29,442 nucleotides of DNA from DASPTH01 sp035623515 (GTDB lineage: Bacteria > Actinomycetota > Acidimicrobiia > IMCC26256 > DASPTH01). The notes beneath the pieces are model-generated. The model was not told the origin of the DNA and made no database searches. It was given only the letters and a program-made list of their open reading frames with translations. The translations under genes and the position numbers were made by a program. The stretch's first letter is position 1. Every line of letters begins with the position of its first letter. Location: contig DASPTH010000048.1 of assembly GCA_035623515.1 (NCBI GenBank), forward strand, positions 1-29,442, in the 5' to 3' direction. Positions 21,094 to 28,719 of the stretch are shown one piece after another.

Positions 21094-21858
21094 CTACAAC
21101 TCGGCGCGCGAGCCCCGCGCTCCCGGCTGCACCCGAGCCGCGAGCTTGGCGACGGCGTCACGCGCGTCGGTGCTCGTGGCCCAGTCGAAGTTCTCCAACC
21201 GCGCGAGGTGGCGCGCGGCAGCTTCCGCCACGACCAGGCGTCGGACGCGGACGTTCTGCCGGACGGCCCACTGTGGGCTCTCGAGGATCTGCGCTGCCAA
21301 CTCCGTCGCCGCCTCGACGTGCTGCCCGTCGTCGACCAGCCGGGTGACGATGCCCGCCTCCCACGCCTCCTCGGCGCCGAACATGCGCCCGGTCATGGCC
21401 ACCTCGTTGGCGAACGCGGGACGCCCGAGCCGAGGCAGGAGCGCGACCGTCGGCAGGCCGAGCCTGATCTCGGTCACCTGGAACCGACTGCTCCGCGCCG
21501 CGACCAGGTGGTCGCAGTGGAGCGCGGTGCCCAACGCATGCCCGAGGCAGTAGCCGTGCACCGCCGCGATCACGGGCTTCCAGTTCTCACAGTGGGTGAA
21601 GGCGTCGCCCTCCGTGGTCCGGCTGCTCGTCGACCCCTCGTCCATCGACCGCTGCAGGCGCTCGCTCACGTCGCCACCGCTCGAGAACGAAGGCCCCTGC
21701 CCGAAGACGATGCCGACGTGCGCGCCGTCGTCGACGTCGAGGCGCCCGAGCGCGTCGACCAGGCCCGCGATGTCCTCGTCCCTGAGCGCGTTGTGCTTCT
21801 CGGGCCGGTTGAACGAGATGTAGGCGATCTGCTCCCGGACCTCGTAACCGACCGTCAT
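21094..21858 (-). CDS. Enoyl-CoA hydratase/isomerase (crotonase) family protein
   Basis: A 254-residue crotonase-fold protein with the N-terminal ISFNRPEKHNAL and the first oxyanion element PSFSSGGDV (57-64). The second element is HGYCLGHALG (101-110): the middle Gly of the usual GGG is His107, and the Glu144 position is Gly110. The Glu164 position is kept as Glu130 (RFQVTEIRLGLP). One catalytic glutamate and an altered oxyanion hole argue against a standard hydratase. I chose the ATG at 21858, with GGGGGA about 4 bases upstream, over the ATG at 21870. It is the first gene of the unit with the double CoA-transferase. A 305-base divergent gap separates it from 22164. Confidence 0.88.
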   Translation of the reverse strand: MTVGYEVREQIAYISFNRPEKHNALRDEDIAGLVDALGRLDVDDGAHVGIVFGQGPSFSSGGDVSERLQRSMDEGSTSSRTTEGDAFTHCENWKPVIAAVHGYCLGHALGTALHCDHLVAARSSRFQVTEIRLGLPTVALLPRLGRPAFANEVAMTGRMFGAEEAWEAGIVTRLVDDGQHVEAATELAAQILESPQWAVRQNVRVRRLVVAEAAARHLARLENFDWATSTDARDAVAKLAARVQPGARGSRAEL

Positions 21859-22163
21859 GCAGTCCCCCATCGCAGGCAGTGAAGACGACGAGTCTCGCCT
21901 TCCTCGCGACGACGAGGCAATCTGCGCGAACTCACCGACGAGAGCCGTCCGCGAAAGAAGGACGTGTCGAGCCAGGCCTCGAAGAAGGGCGCTCGAGCGC
22001 CGAAGGCTCCGACGACAGAGGGTCCGTCCCGCCGGTCACACCCACAACATGACACCGTGGGGTCCGACTGCGTCGTCGTGGTCCGTGGCGACCGCAGTGG
22101 CGGTACGATGCTCCGCCTTCTGGAAGTGGTGCAGCCACGACTGCCCGGCGCGAGGAGGGTTCG
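21859..22163. other. 305-base divergent intergenic region with a perfect palindrome
   Basis: This gap separates the crotonase gene (minus) from the lipocalin-like gene (plus). It holds a perfect 14-bp palindrome GGCGCTCGAGCGCC at 21988-22001, a possible operator, and a TACGAT -10-like box at 22104-22109 flanked by GGCGG/CCGCC. A strong AGGAGG ribosome-binding site lies at 22153-22158 for the ATG at 22164. I see no convincing -35 on either strand and no coding sequence. Confidence 0.5.
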
Positions 22164-23207
22164 ATGGGGATCGACCTGACCGGCGGCCTCGGCGACGACC
22201 GCGAGTACGTGTTCGCCACGCAACCCGACGACCCGGAGATGCGCGAGTCGGTGAACGCGTGGATCTGGGACCGCGGTACCGACGTGGGCATGCCGCGCAT
22301 CGGTGTCGAGGCGGTCGCCGACCAGTGGGACACGCACGACATCCAGGTGAACATCGGGACCGGTGACGGCCGGGTGTTCAACATGTTCGGATCAGGCAAG
22401 GTCCACGACCCGCTGGGCGCGGACGGCAGGCCCCGGCTCCTCGGCGCGGGGCCGTTGTCGTTCGAGCTCGTCGAGCCCTTCCGGCACTGGAGGATGCGGC
22501 TCGAGGGGCTGGCCGTCGAGAGCACGTCCGCGAATCAGATCTCTGGGGTGCGGCCCGACGCGGAGCCGAGCGTGCCGGTCGAGATCGAGATCGACCTGCT
22601 CGCCGCGGTCCCGCCGTGGGAGAACGGCGCGCTGCTGCCCGAGGCGAAGCGGATCCTCGACGAGCAGGACGAGGGCGCGCTGATGGGCGGGCCGCGCTTC
22701 GAGCAGTTGTCACGGGCGACGGGCACCTTCCGCGTCGCGGACGCCGAGCACCGGATCGACGGCGGGGCGCTGCGCGTCCGCCGGCAGGGTGTTCGCCGGC
22801 TCGGGACGTTCCGCGGCCACGCCTGGCAGTCGGCACTGTTCCCGAGCGGGCGCGGCTTCGGCTACATCGTCTACCCGCCGCGCGACGACGGTCTCCCCAC
22901 CTACAACGAGGGCTACCTGTTCGAGGGTGACGGCGAGCTGGTCCCGGCGTGGGTCGTCGACGCGCCGTGGCTACGACGGCTCCGGCGCGGCGCGGAGGAC
23001 GTCTCGGTCGTGCTCGAGACCGCGCAGGGCACCACGCGCATCGGGGGCGAGTCGGTCATGTCGAACTTCACCGTGATGGGCGGCGTCGGGAGCAACCCTG
23101 CGTACCCCGTCCTGCAGCAGGCGATCACCCGCTACACGTGGGACGGGGAGTCCGCCAACGGGATGATGGAACGATCGACGCCCGGCGACCGCATCGAGCG
23201 GTCGTGA
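22164..23207 (+). CDS. Lipocalin-like (AttH/CrtC-type fold) protein of unknown function
   Basis: A 347-residue protein without signal peptide or membrane segment. It is beta-rich and has recurrent aromatic-glycine motifs: AWIWDRG (32-38), GDGRVFNMFGSG (68-78), GAGPLSFELVEPFRHWRMRLEG (95-115, in parts GAGPLSF and PFRHWR), MGGPRFEQL (174-182), FRGHAWQSALFPSGRGFGY (216-234), YNEGYLFEGDGELVPA (247-262), and a terminal TWDGESANGMMERS. This pattern matches, from memory, two-domain lipocalin-like proteins of actinobacteria (some labelled DUF7064/DUF7065) related to AttH and hydroxyneurosporene synthase CrtC. They are often encoded with SDRs and CoA enzymes. AGGAGG lies 5 bases before the ATG. The stop overlaps the SDR start (GTGA), so the two proteins probably act together on one hydrophobic substrate. 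Confidence 0.7.
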   Translation: MGIDLTGGLGDDREYVFATQPDDPEMRESVNAWIWDRGTDVGMPRIGVEAVADQWDTHDIQVNIGTGDGRVFNMFGSGKVHDPLGADGRPRLLGAGPLSFELVEPFRHWRMRLEGLAVESTSANQISGVRPDAEPSVPVEIEIDLLAAVPPWENGALLPEAKRILDEQDEGALMGGPRFEQLSRATGTFRVADAEHRIDGGALRVRRQGVRRLGTFRGHAWQSALFPSGRGFGYIVYPPRDDGLPTYNEGYLFEGDGELVPAWVVDAPWLRRLRRGAEDVSVVLETAQGTTRIGGESVMSNFTVMGGVGSNPAYPVLQQAITRYTWDGESANGMMERSTPGDRIERS

Positions 23208-24046
23208 CCGAAGCGCTCGATTCGAGGTCCGACCGGGTCGTCGCGGTCACGGGCGCGGGCACCGGCATCGGCCGGGCGATCGCCGCGAAATTCGGGGCAC
23301 TGGGGTGGCGCGTCGCGGTCGGCGGCCGGCGTCTCGACAAGCTCGCCGAGACCGTGTTGCTCATGGAGCAGGCAGGCGGCACTGGCCTCCCGCACGAGCT
23401 CGACGTCACCGACGGTGAGTCGGTGGAGCGGTTCTTCTCCGACGTCGAGTCGGAGTTCGGGACGGTCACCGCAGTGATCAACAACGCCGCGACGGCGCGC
23501 TACGGGCCGCTCGACGATTTCTCGCCGGCGGAGATCGCGGCCGAGATCGCCACGAAGCTCACAGGCTCCCTCTTCATGGCGCGTCGCGGCATCCAGGCCA
23601 TGCGACGCGAGGGCCGCGGCGGCGACATCCTCTTCATCACCTCGCTCGCCGCCGCCACGCCGTGGCCACTCCACCTCCCCTATGCGGCGGCCAGCGCCGG
23701 GGTGGAGCACGCGGTGCGGACGCTGCGGCTCGAGCTCGAAGGAACTGGGATCCGAGTGCTGAATCTCCGCTGCGGCGAGACCGCCGCCACCGACTTCGCC
23801 ACCCGCGAGATGCAAACCGGTCGTGCGCTCGACGCGAACCAGCACTGGTTCCGGATGAACCTGCTCCGCCACACTGGCCTGATGCTCCCCGATGACGTCG
23901 CCGACGCCGTCGTAGCCGCGGTCACGCTGCCGCGTGGGCACCAGTACTCGGTGATGGAGGTGATGCCGACCGCTCCGATCGGGCCGCTGCCCGCGACGTT
24001 CGAGGACTGGAGCGTCGGCGTCGTCGAGAATCTCACGCGGCAGTAG
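23204..24046 (+). CDS. Short-chain dehydrogenase/reductase (SDR) with atypical catalytic tetrad
   Basis: A 280-residue classical-length SDR. The coenzyme-binding motif TGAGTGIG lies at 16-23, RR at 42-43 suggests NADP preference, and INNAA is at 92-96. Ser147 (ITSLAA) and Tyr160 (LPYAAAS) are the catalytic Ser and Tyr, 13 residues apart as usual. The YxxxK lysine is replaced by Ser164. The upstream helix Asn (usual N-L/V-x-G) is Lys118 (TKLTGSLF). The GTG at 23204 overlaps the stop of the lipocalin-like gene (GTGA), indicating tight coupling. The tetrad N-S-Y-K becomes K-S-Y-S, so it may have altered catalysis or be a non-enzymatic partner. Otherwise the fold looks intact to the C-terminus. 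Confidence 0.88.
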   Translation: MTEALDSRSDRVVAVTGAGTGIGRAIAAKFGALGWRVAVGGRRLDKLAETVLLMEQAGGTGLPHELDVTDGESVERFFSDVESEFGTVTAVINNAATARYGPLDDFSPAEIAAEIATKLTGSLFMARRGIQAMRREGRGGDILFITSLAAATPWPLHLPYAAASAGVEHAVRTLRLELEGTGIRVLNLRCGETAATDFATREMQTGRALDANQHWFRMNLLRHTGLMLPDDVADAVVAAVTLPRGHQYSVMEVMPTAPIGPLPATFEDWSVGVVENLTRQ

Positions 24047-24052
24047 TTCGCA

Positions 24053-24586
24053 CTATCCGTCCATCCGGAAGCGCGCCCGCACGTCCGCGGGCATCGTCGC
24101 CAGCGCGCGCGTCCACTCCGCGTCGGTTCCCTCCTCCCCGGGGATCGCGATCGACACGCCCGTGCGGCTGGCGATCAGCCACCGTCCGTCGCCGGCCCGG
24201 CGGAGGCGGTCGCGGTAACGCGCGAGGAGCGTGATCTTCGCCCGGCCGTCCGCGTCACGCCGGAGCGTGATCATGTCGGTCTCCGCGGTCGCCGCGTCAC
24301 CCGCCACGTCGATGATCGGGTTCGTCGTGAGGTGCATCGCCCCGGGCTGCTTCAGGAGCTCGCCCGGTTCGGTCCACTTGGGCCCCCCGCCTGCGCCCCG
24401 GAACATGTCGCGGAGCGCCGGGCGCCCCGCGAACACGGTGCCGGCGAGCTGCATCACCCCGTCGTCCTCGAACAGGTCGGCGAACGCCGCTCCGTCCTGG
24501 TCGTCGATGGCCCGGACCGAGCGCTCGATGACCTCGCGGATCTCGAGCTTGTCGATCCAGCGCCCGAGCGCGGCGTCCTCCGACAC
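24053..24586 (-). CDS. SnoaL-like / nuclear transport factor 2 family protein
   Basis: A 177-residue protein with the SnoaL_4-type cone fold. An N-terminal helix pair WIDKLEIREVIERSVRAID leads to DQDGAAFADLFEDDGVMQL, and the MHLTTNPIIDVAGDAATAETD strand region carries His85 and Asn89. Then come the RYRDRLRRAGDGRWLIASR strands. Family members include polyketide cyclases, ketosteroid isomerases and ring hydroxylating dioxygenase small subunits; at this length and motif set it is the unassigned group common in catabolic clusters. The C-terminal 25 residues are an added helix. The GTG at 24586 lies 10 bases after the acyl-CoA synthetase stop, so it is the last gene of that operon. It converges on the SDR with a 6-base gap. 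Confidence 0.8.
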   Translation of the reverse strand: MSEDAALGRWIDKLEIREVIERSVRAIDDQDGAAFADLFEDDGVMQLAGTVFAGRPALRDMFRGAGGGPKWTEPGELLKQPGAMHLTTNPIIDVAGDAATAETDMITLRRDADGRAKITLLARYRDRLRRAGDGRWLIASRTGVSIAIPGEEGTDAEWTRALATMPADVRARFRMDG

Positions 24587-24596
24587 GACGGCCGCG

Positions 24597-26246
24597 CTAC
24601 GCCGTCTCGATGGCCGCCGCAGAACGGAGGCCCAGCTTGTCGACGGACACTTCGCGCATCTCGACCTTGCGGATCTTGCCGGTGACCGTCATCGGGAACT
24701 CGTCGACGAACAGCACGTAGCGCGGGACCTTGAAGTGGGCGAGCTGCCCGCGGCAGAACTCGCGGATGTCGTCGTCGGCGGCGGCCTCGCCGTCCTTGAG
24801 CCGCACCCAGGCGCACAGCTCCTCGCCGTACTTCTCGTCCGGCACGCCGACCACTTGGACGTCGGCGACCTTCGGGTGCGTGTAGAGGAACTCCTCGATC
24901 TCACGGGGGTACACGTTCTCGCCCCCGCGGATGACCATGTCCTTGATGCGCCCGACAATGTTCAGGTAACCGGCATCGTCCATCGTGGCGAGGTCTCCGG
25001 TGTGCATCCACCCGGCGGTGTCGATCGCCTCGGCCGTCTTCTCCGGCTCGTCCCAGTAGCCCAGCATCACCGAGTAGCCCCGCGTGCACAGCTCGCCCGG
25101 CGCGCCCCTCGGGACGGTCAGGCCGGTGATCGGGTCGACGACCTTCACCTCGACGTGCGGGTGCGCCGTGCCGACCGTCGACACGCGCCGCTCGAGCTCG
25201 TCGTCGACGCGGGTCTGCGTCGACACCGGCGACGTCTCGGTCATGCCGTAGCAGATCGTGACCTGGGCGCACCCCATGTCGTCGACGACGCGCTTCATCA
25301 CCTCGACGGGGCAGGGCGATCCCGCCATGATCCCAGTACGTAGCGACGAGAGGTCGTACGACGCGAAGTCCGCGAGCGCGAGCTCGGCGATGAACATCGT
25401 CGGGACGCCGTACAGTGCCGTGCAGCGCTCGTCCTCCACGGCCGTCAGCGTCGCGGCAGGGTCGAACGTCGGCGCAGGGATGACCATGCACGCGCCGTGG
25501 GTGACGGCGCCGAGGTTGCCCATCACCATGCCGAAGCAGTGGTAGAAGGGCACGGGAATGCACACCCGGTCGGCTTCGGTGTACCGGCACACCTCGCCGA
25601 CGAAGAACGCGTTGTTCAGGATGTTGTGGTGCGACAGGGTCGCGCCCTTCGGGAAGCCCGTGGTACCGGACGTGTACTGGATGTTGATGGGATCGTCCAC
25701 CGACAGCTGCGCAGCACGTTCCCGAAGCCGGTCGGGCGACGCGGCGCGACCGCGCTCGAGGAGCTCGTCCCACGCTGCCGTGCCGAGGTACACGACCCGT
25801 TCGAGTGCCGGCAGGTCACCGCGGACCGCGTCGACCATCTCCACGTAGGAGCTGCCCTTCACCTCGGAGGCCGCCACGAGCAAGCGGCATCCCGACTGCT
25901 GGAGCGCGTAGCCGAGCTCGTGCGTCCGGTAGGCCGGGTTGATGTTGACGAGGATCGCTCCGATCCTCGCCGTCGCGAACTGCACGAGCGTCCACTCCGC
26001 GCAGTTCGTGGCCCAGAGCCCGACGCGATCGCCCGTCGCGACGCCGAGGTCGAGGAGCCCGAGGGCCACTGCGTCGACGTCGCGGTCGAACTCGACGTAC
26101 GTCCACCGCCGACCCGTGGCGCACTCGACGATCGCCTCGCGCTCGGCGAAGCGGCGCGCGATCTCCTCGAGGTTCGCGCCGATCGTCTCCCCGGTGAGCG
26201 GCGTCGGCGACGCGCCGTGCACATAGCTGGTCGCGGGTGTCGTCAC
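24597..26246 (-). CDS. AMP-dependent acyl-CoA synthetase (FadD-like)
   Basis: A 549-residue ANL superfamily ligase that would adenylate a carboxylic acid and transfer it to CoA. Visible motifs are the P-loop YTSGTTGFPKGATLSHHN (191-208), FYHCFG (234-239), YGMTETSP (about 343-350), TGDL (about 422), the hinge GRIKDMVIRGGENVYP (about 437-452) and the catalytic Lys in TVTGKIRK (about 524). All essential residues are present. Length and the MVIRGGENVYPREIEEFL hinge suit medium- or long-chain fatty acyl or similar acids. The GTG at 26246 starts the domain close to the usual N-terminus. It lies downstream of the esterase gene (96-base gap) and upstream of the SnoaL gene, so acid release and activation may be coupled. 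Confidence 0.92.
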   Translation of the reverse strand: MTTPATSYVHGASPTPLTGETIGANLEEIARRFAEREAIVECATGRRWTYVEFDRDVDAVALGLLDLGVATGDRVGLWATNCAEWTLVQFATARIGAILVNINPAYRTHELGYALQQSGCRLLVAASEVKGSSYVEMVDAVRGDLPALERVVYLGTAAWDELLERGRAASPDRLRERAAQLSVDDPINIQYTSGTTGFPKGATLSHHNILNNAFFVGEVCRYTEADRVCIPVPFYHCFGMVMGNLGAVTHGACMVIPAPTFDPAATLTAVEDERCTALYGVPTMFIAELALADFASYDLSSLRTGIMAGSPCPVEVMKRVVDDMGCAQVTICYGMTETSPVSTQTRVDDELERRVSTVGTAHPHVEVKVVDPITGLTVPRGAPGELCTRGYSVMLGYWDEPEKTAEAIDTAGWMHTGDLATMDDAGYLNIVGRIKDMVIRGGENVYPREIEEFLYTHPKVADVQVVGVPDEKYGEELCAWVRLKDGEAAADDDIREFCRGQLAHFKVPRYVLFVDEFPMTVTGKIRKVEMREVSVDKLGLRSAAAIETA

Positions 26247-26342
26247 GGCGCTGCGCTCCCCCTCGTCCGGTCGACTCGCTGGTGCAACGCCACAGTCTGC
26301 CCGACCTTCACGTGCAGTCGAACCGCGCCGTTCCGGGTCTCG

Positions 26343-27338
26343 TCAGACGCACGCGCGGGCGTGGAGCCACGTCGCGATGCGTTCGAGACTCTGCTGCGCA
26401 CCCGGCGTGAACGGTTCGTTGACATGGCCGTGTGAGGTCCCGGGCTCGAGCTCGACGGTCACGTCGACGCCGGCGGCGCGGAGCGCGTCGGCGTAGGCCT
26501 CACCGGAGGCACGGAGTGGATCCGCCTCCGCGTTCAGGATGAACACGGGCGGCTGCCCGCGCAGGTCGCCGTTCGCCGGGAACGCGTACGGGTCCTGGAG
26601 CGCTTCCTCGCCCCCGGCGTACTGCAGGCAGAGTTGGCGCAGGATCGAGGCTCCCGTGGTGGCAGTGTTCTCGCCGCCGCTCGTCGCCGCCAGTGCTGCC
26701 CGCAGCGAGTCCGACGGCGCGGGGAGCTCCGCGTGCAGGGCCGGGTACACGAGCACGAGCGACATGGGCATCTCACCGGCCCCGTCGCGCAGGCGCTTGG
26801 TCACGCCGGCGACGAGGTTGCCCCCTGCACTCGCGCCACCGAGGTGGAGGTCGCCCGGTGCCGCGCCGAACTCCGCCGGGTGCGCGGTGGCCCAGCTCCA
26901 CGCCGCGAGCACGTCGTCGGACGGAACCGGGTAGTGCACGCCGTGCAGCGCCTTCCGGTACTCGACCGACAGCACGGCGAAGCCGCGCGCGGCAAGGGCC
27001 ATGGAAACCCAGTTCGCCTCGGCCATGTCGAGGTCGCCCCCGATGAAGCCACCGCCGTGCACCCACACGAATCCCGTGCGGCCGCTGGTCTCCCCTGCCC
27101 GACTCACGCGTGCCCCGTTCGCACGGGCCCGGTACACGCGGGCCGGTACCTCGCCGTGCGGTCCGTCGATCGGCACGTCGCGCCGCTCGACGACGGCCAG
27201 CTCCGGGAAGTGCGCCACGAGCTCCGCCACGTCCGGTGACGGCGGCATCATCGACGCGAGCGCGGCGGGCCCCATCGTCTCGAGCTGCTCGACGTACTGC
27301 CGGAACTGCGATGTCGCGGAGGGTACGCCGTCGCTCAT
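26343..27338 (-). CDS. Alpha/beta hydrolase, hormone-sensitive-lipase (HSL) type esterase
   Basis: A 331-residue cytosolic esterase. The HSL hallmark HGGG is at 94-97 (VWVHGGGFIGGD), the nucleophile Ser170 in GGASAGGN, the acid Asp273 in NAEADPLRASGE, and His303 in EPGTSHGH. GASAGGN replaces the more usual GDSAGGN. An N-terminal cap of about 85 residues precedes the core. Such enzymes hydrolyse short-chain esters or lactones and could release the carboxylic acid used by the acyl-CoA synthetase next in the same direction. The ATG at 27338 has AGGA about 10 bases upstream. It is divergent from the CoA-transferase gene with a 106-base gap that carries a TACGCT box (27395-27400) on the plus strand. 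Confidence 0.9.
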   Translation of the reverse strand: MSDGVPSATSQFRQYVEQLETMGPAALASMMPPSPDVAELVAHFPELAVVERRDVPIDGPHGEVPARVYRARANGARVSRAGETSGRTGFVWVHGGGFIGGDLDMAEANWVSMALAARGFAVLSVEYRKALHGVHYPVPSDDVLAAWSWATAHPAEFGAAPGDLHLGGASAGGNLVAGVTKRLRDGAGEMPMSLVLVYPALHAELPAPSDSLRAALAATSGGENTATTGASILRQLCLQYAGGEEALQDPYAFPANGDLRGQPPVFILNAEADPLRASGEAYADALRAAGVDVTVELEPGTSHGHVNEPFTPGAQQSLERIATWLHARACV

Positions 27339-27444
27339 CGCGATGTCGTCCTCACCGGGTCAACTCCTCGTGCCGCCCGTCGGTGACGTGCGCGTACGCT
27401 ACTCAGTTCCGAAATCGAATTCGAGCGAGGTCGGGAGGCGACCG

Positions 27445-28662
27445 ATGACCCAGATCCTGCAAGGCGTGCGCATCCTCGAGGTCGCGGAGCACACGTTCGT
27501 GCCCGCGGCGTCGGCGCTGCTCTCCGACTGGGGCGCGGAAGTCATCAAGATCGAGCACATCGAGCGTGGCGACGCGATGCGCGGGCTCGAGTCGACGGGC
27601 ATGGCCGCCATCGCCGGCGACGTGCACGCGTTGCTCGAGCACTCGAACCGGGGTAAGCGCAGCCTCGCGCTCGACCTGACCTCGCCCGACGGGCTCGACA
27701 TCCTCTACCGGCTGGCCGCCACGTCCGACGTCTTCCTCACCAACAAGCTCCCGAGCGTCCGGGCCAAGCTGCAGATCGGTCTCGAGCGGATCCGGGCCGC
27801 GAACCCGAGGATCGTCTACGCCGCGGGCACCGGCCAGGGCGAGCGGGGACCCGACGCCGACAAGGGCTCGTACGACTCGCTCGCGTTCTGGGCGCGCGCC
27901 GGGATCGCGCTGAGCGCCATGCGTCCCGAGTACGACCTCGTGCCCATGCCGCCCTCGCCGGGGTTCGGTGACTCGCTCGGCGCGATGACCATCGCCGGCG
28001 GGATCATGGGCGCGTTGTTCTACCGGGAACGCACGGGCGAGGCGACCACGGTCGACATCTCGCTGCTCGGAACCGGCATGTGGGCGATGGGCCAGGCCAT
28101 CGCCCTGTCGGTGCTGATGAACCAGCCGTGGGCGATGCCGCCGAACGAGGAGCTGTCGCGGAACCCGTTGGTCGGGCTCTACCCGACGAAGGACGGCCGG
28201 TACGTCATGCTCACCTGCCTGCAGGCAGGCAAGTACTGGCCGCCGTTGTGCGAGATCGTCGGACGCCCGGACCTGGTCACCGACGCTCGATTCGCCGACC
28301 ACGCCTCCCTGCTCGCGAACAGCCGCGCGGCCGTCGCGATCCTCACCGACGTCTTCGCGCAGGCGACCGTCGCCGAGTGGCGCGCGAGGCTCGAGGACTT
28401 CGTCGGCCAGTGGACCGTCGTGCAACACACCCTCGAGGCCGCCGATGACCCTCAGACGATCGCCAACGGTTACCTGCAGGAGTGCAGCACCGCGAGCGGC
28501 ACACCGTTCAAGCTGGTCGCCGCACCGGTGCAGTACGGCGGGCAACCGGCGAAGCCCGAGCGCGCGCCCGAGTTCAACGAACACGGCGACGCGATCCTCG
28601 CCGAGCTCGGGCTCGACTGGGACGGCATCGTCGACCTCAAGGTCCGCGGCGTCGTCGCGTGA
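27445..28662 (+). CDS. CaiB/BaiF (family III) CoA-transferase, single domain
   Basis: A 405-residue protein. It starts LQGVRILEVAEHTFVPAASALLSDWGAEVIKIEH (typical family start; parts LQGVRILEVAEHTFVP and DWGAEVIKIEH). It has the large substrate/hinge loop RGKRSLALDLTSPDG and the segment TTVDISLLGTGMWAMG (201-216). The catalytic Asp of formyl-CoA transferase falls at the seventh position of that V-D-x-S-x-x-D stretch; here it is Gly209. The C-terminal FKLVAAPVQYGGQP and ILAELGLDWD are normal. The ATG at 27445 has GGGAGG about 7 bases upstream; the frame is open much further upstream, but that part overlaps the divergent gene. It is followed by the EthD-like gene after 57 bases. Donor and acceptor acids are unknown. 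Confidence 0.9.
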   Translation: MTQILQGVRILEVAEHTFVPAASALLSDWGAEVIKIEHIERGDAMRGLESTGMAAIAGDVHALLEHSNRGKRSLALDLTSPDGLDILYRLAATSDVFLTNKLPSVRAKLQIGLERIRAANPRIVYAAGTGQGERGPDADKGSYDSLAFWARAGIALSAMRPEYDLVPMPPSPGFGDSLGAMTIAGGIMGALFYRERTGEATTVDISLLGTGMWAMGQAIALSVLMNQPWAMPPNEELSRNPLVGLYPTKDGRYVMLTCLQAGKYWPPLCEIVGRPDLVTDARFADHASLLANSRAAVAILTDVFAQATVAEWRARLEDFVGQWTVVQHTLEAADDPQTIANGYLQECSTASGTPFKLVAAPVQYGGQPAKPERAPEFNEHGDAILAELGLDWDGIVDLKVRGVVA

Positions 28663-28672
28663 TCCCGACTCC

Positions 28673-28689
28673 CGGGAGAAGGCCTCCCG
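28673..28689 (+). terminator. Short hairpin between CoA-transferase and EthD-like genes
   Basis: CGGGAG (28673-28678) and CTCCCG (28684-28689) form a 6-bp stem with a 5-base loop, 10 bases after the CoA-transferase stop. It may be a partial terminator or a processing site within the two-gene unit. No T-run follows. Confidence 0.35.
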
Positions 28690-28719
28690 TCACCGACGTC
28701 TACGACGAAGGGAGTGGCG

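Noticed and set aside
18757..21882. 1041-codon plus-strand frame opposite the CoA-transferase and crotonase genes
   Set aside because: The opposite strand encodes two well-conserved enzymes with correct motifs and ribosome-binding sites; this frame is Arg/Gly/Val/Glu/His-rich noise.
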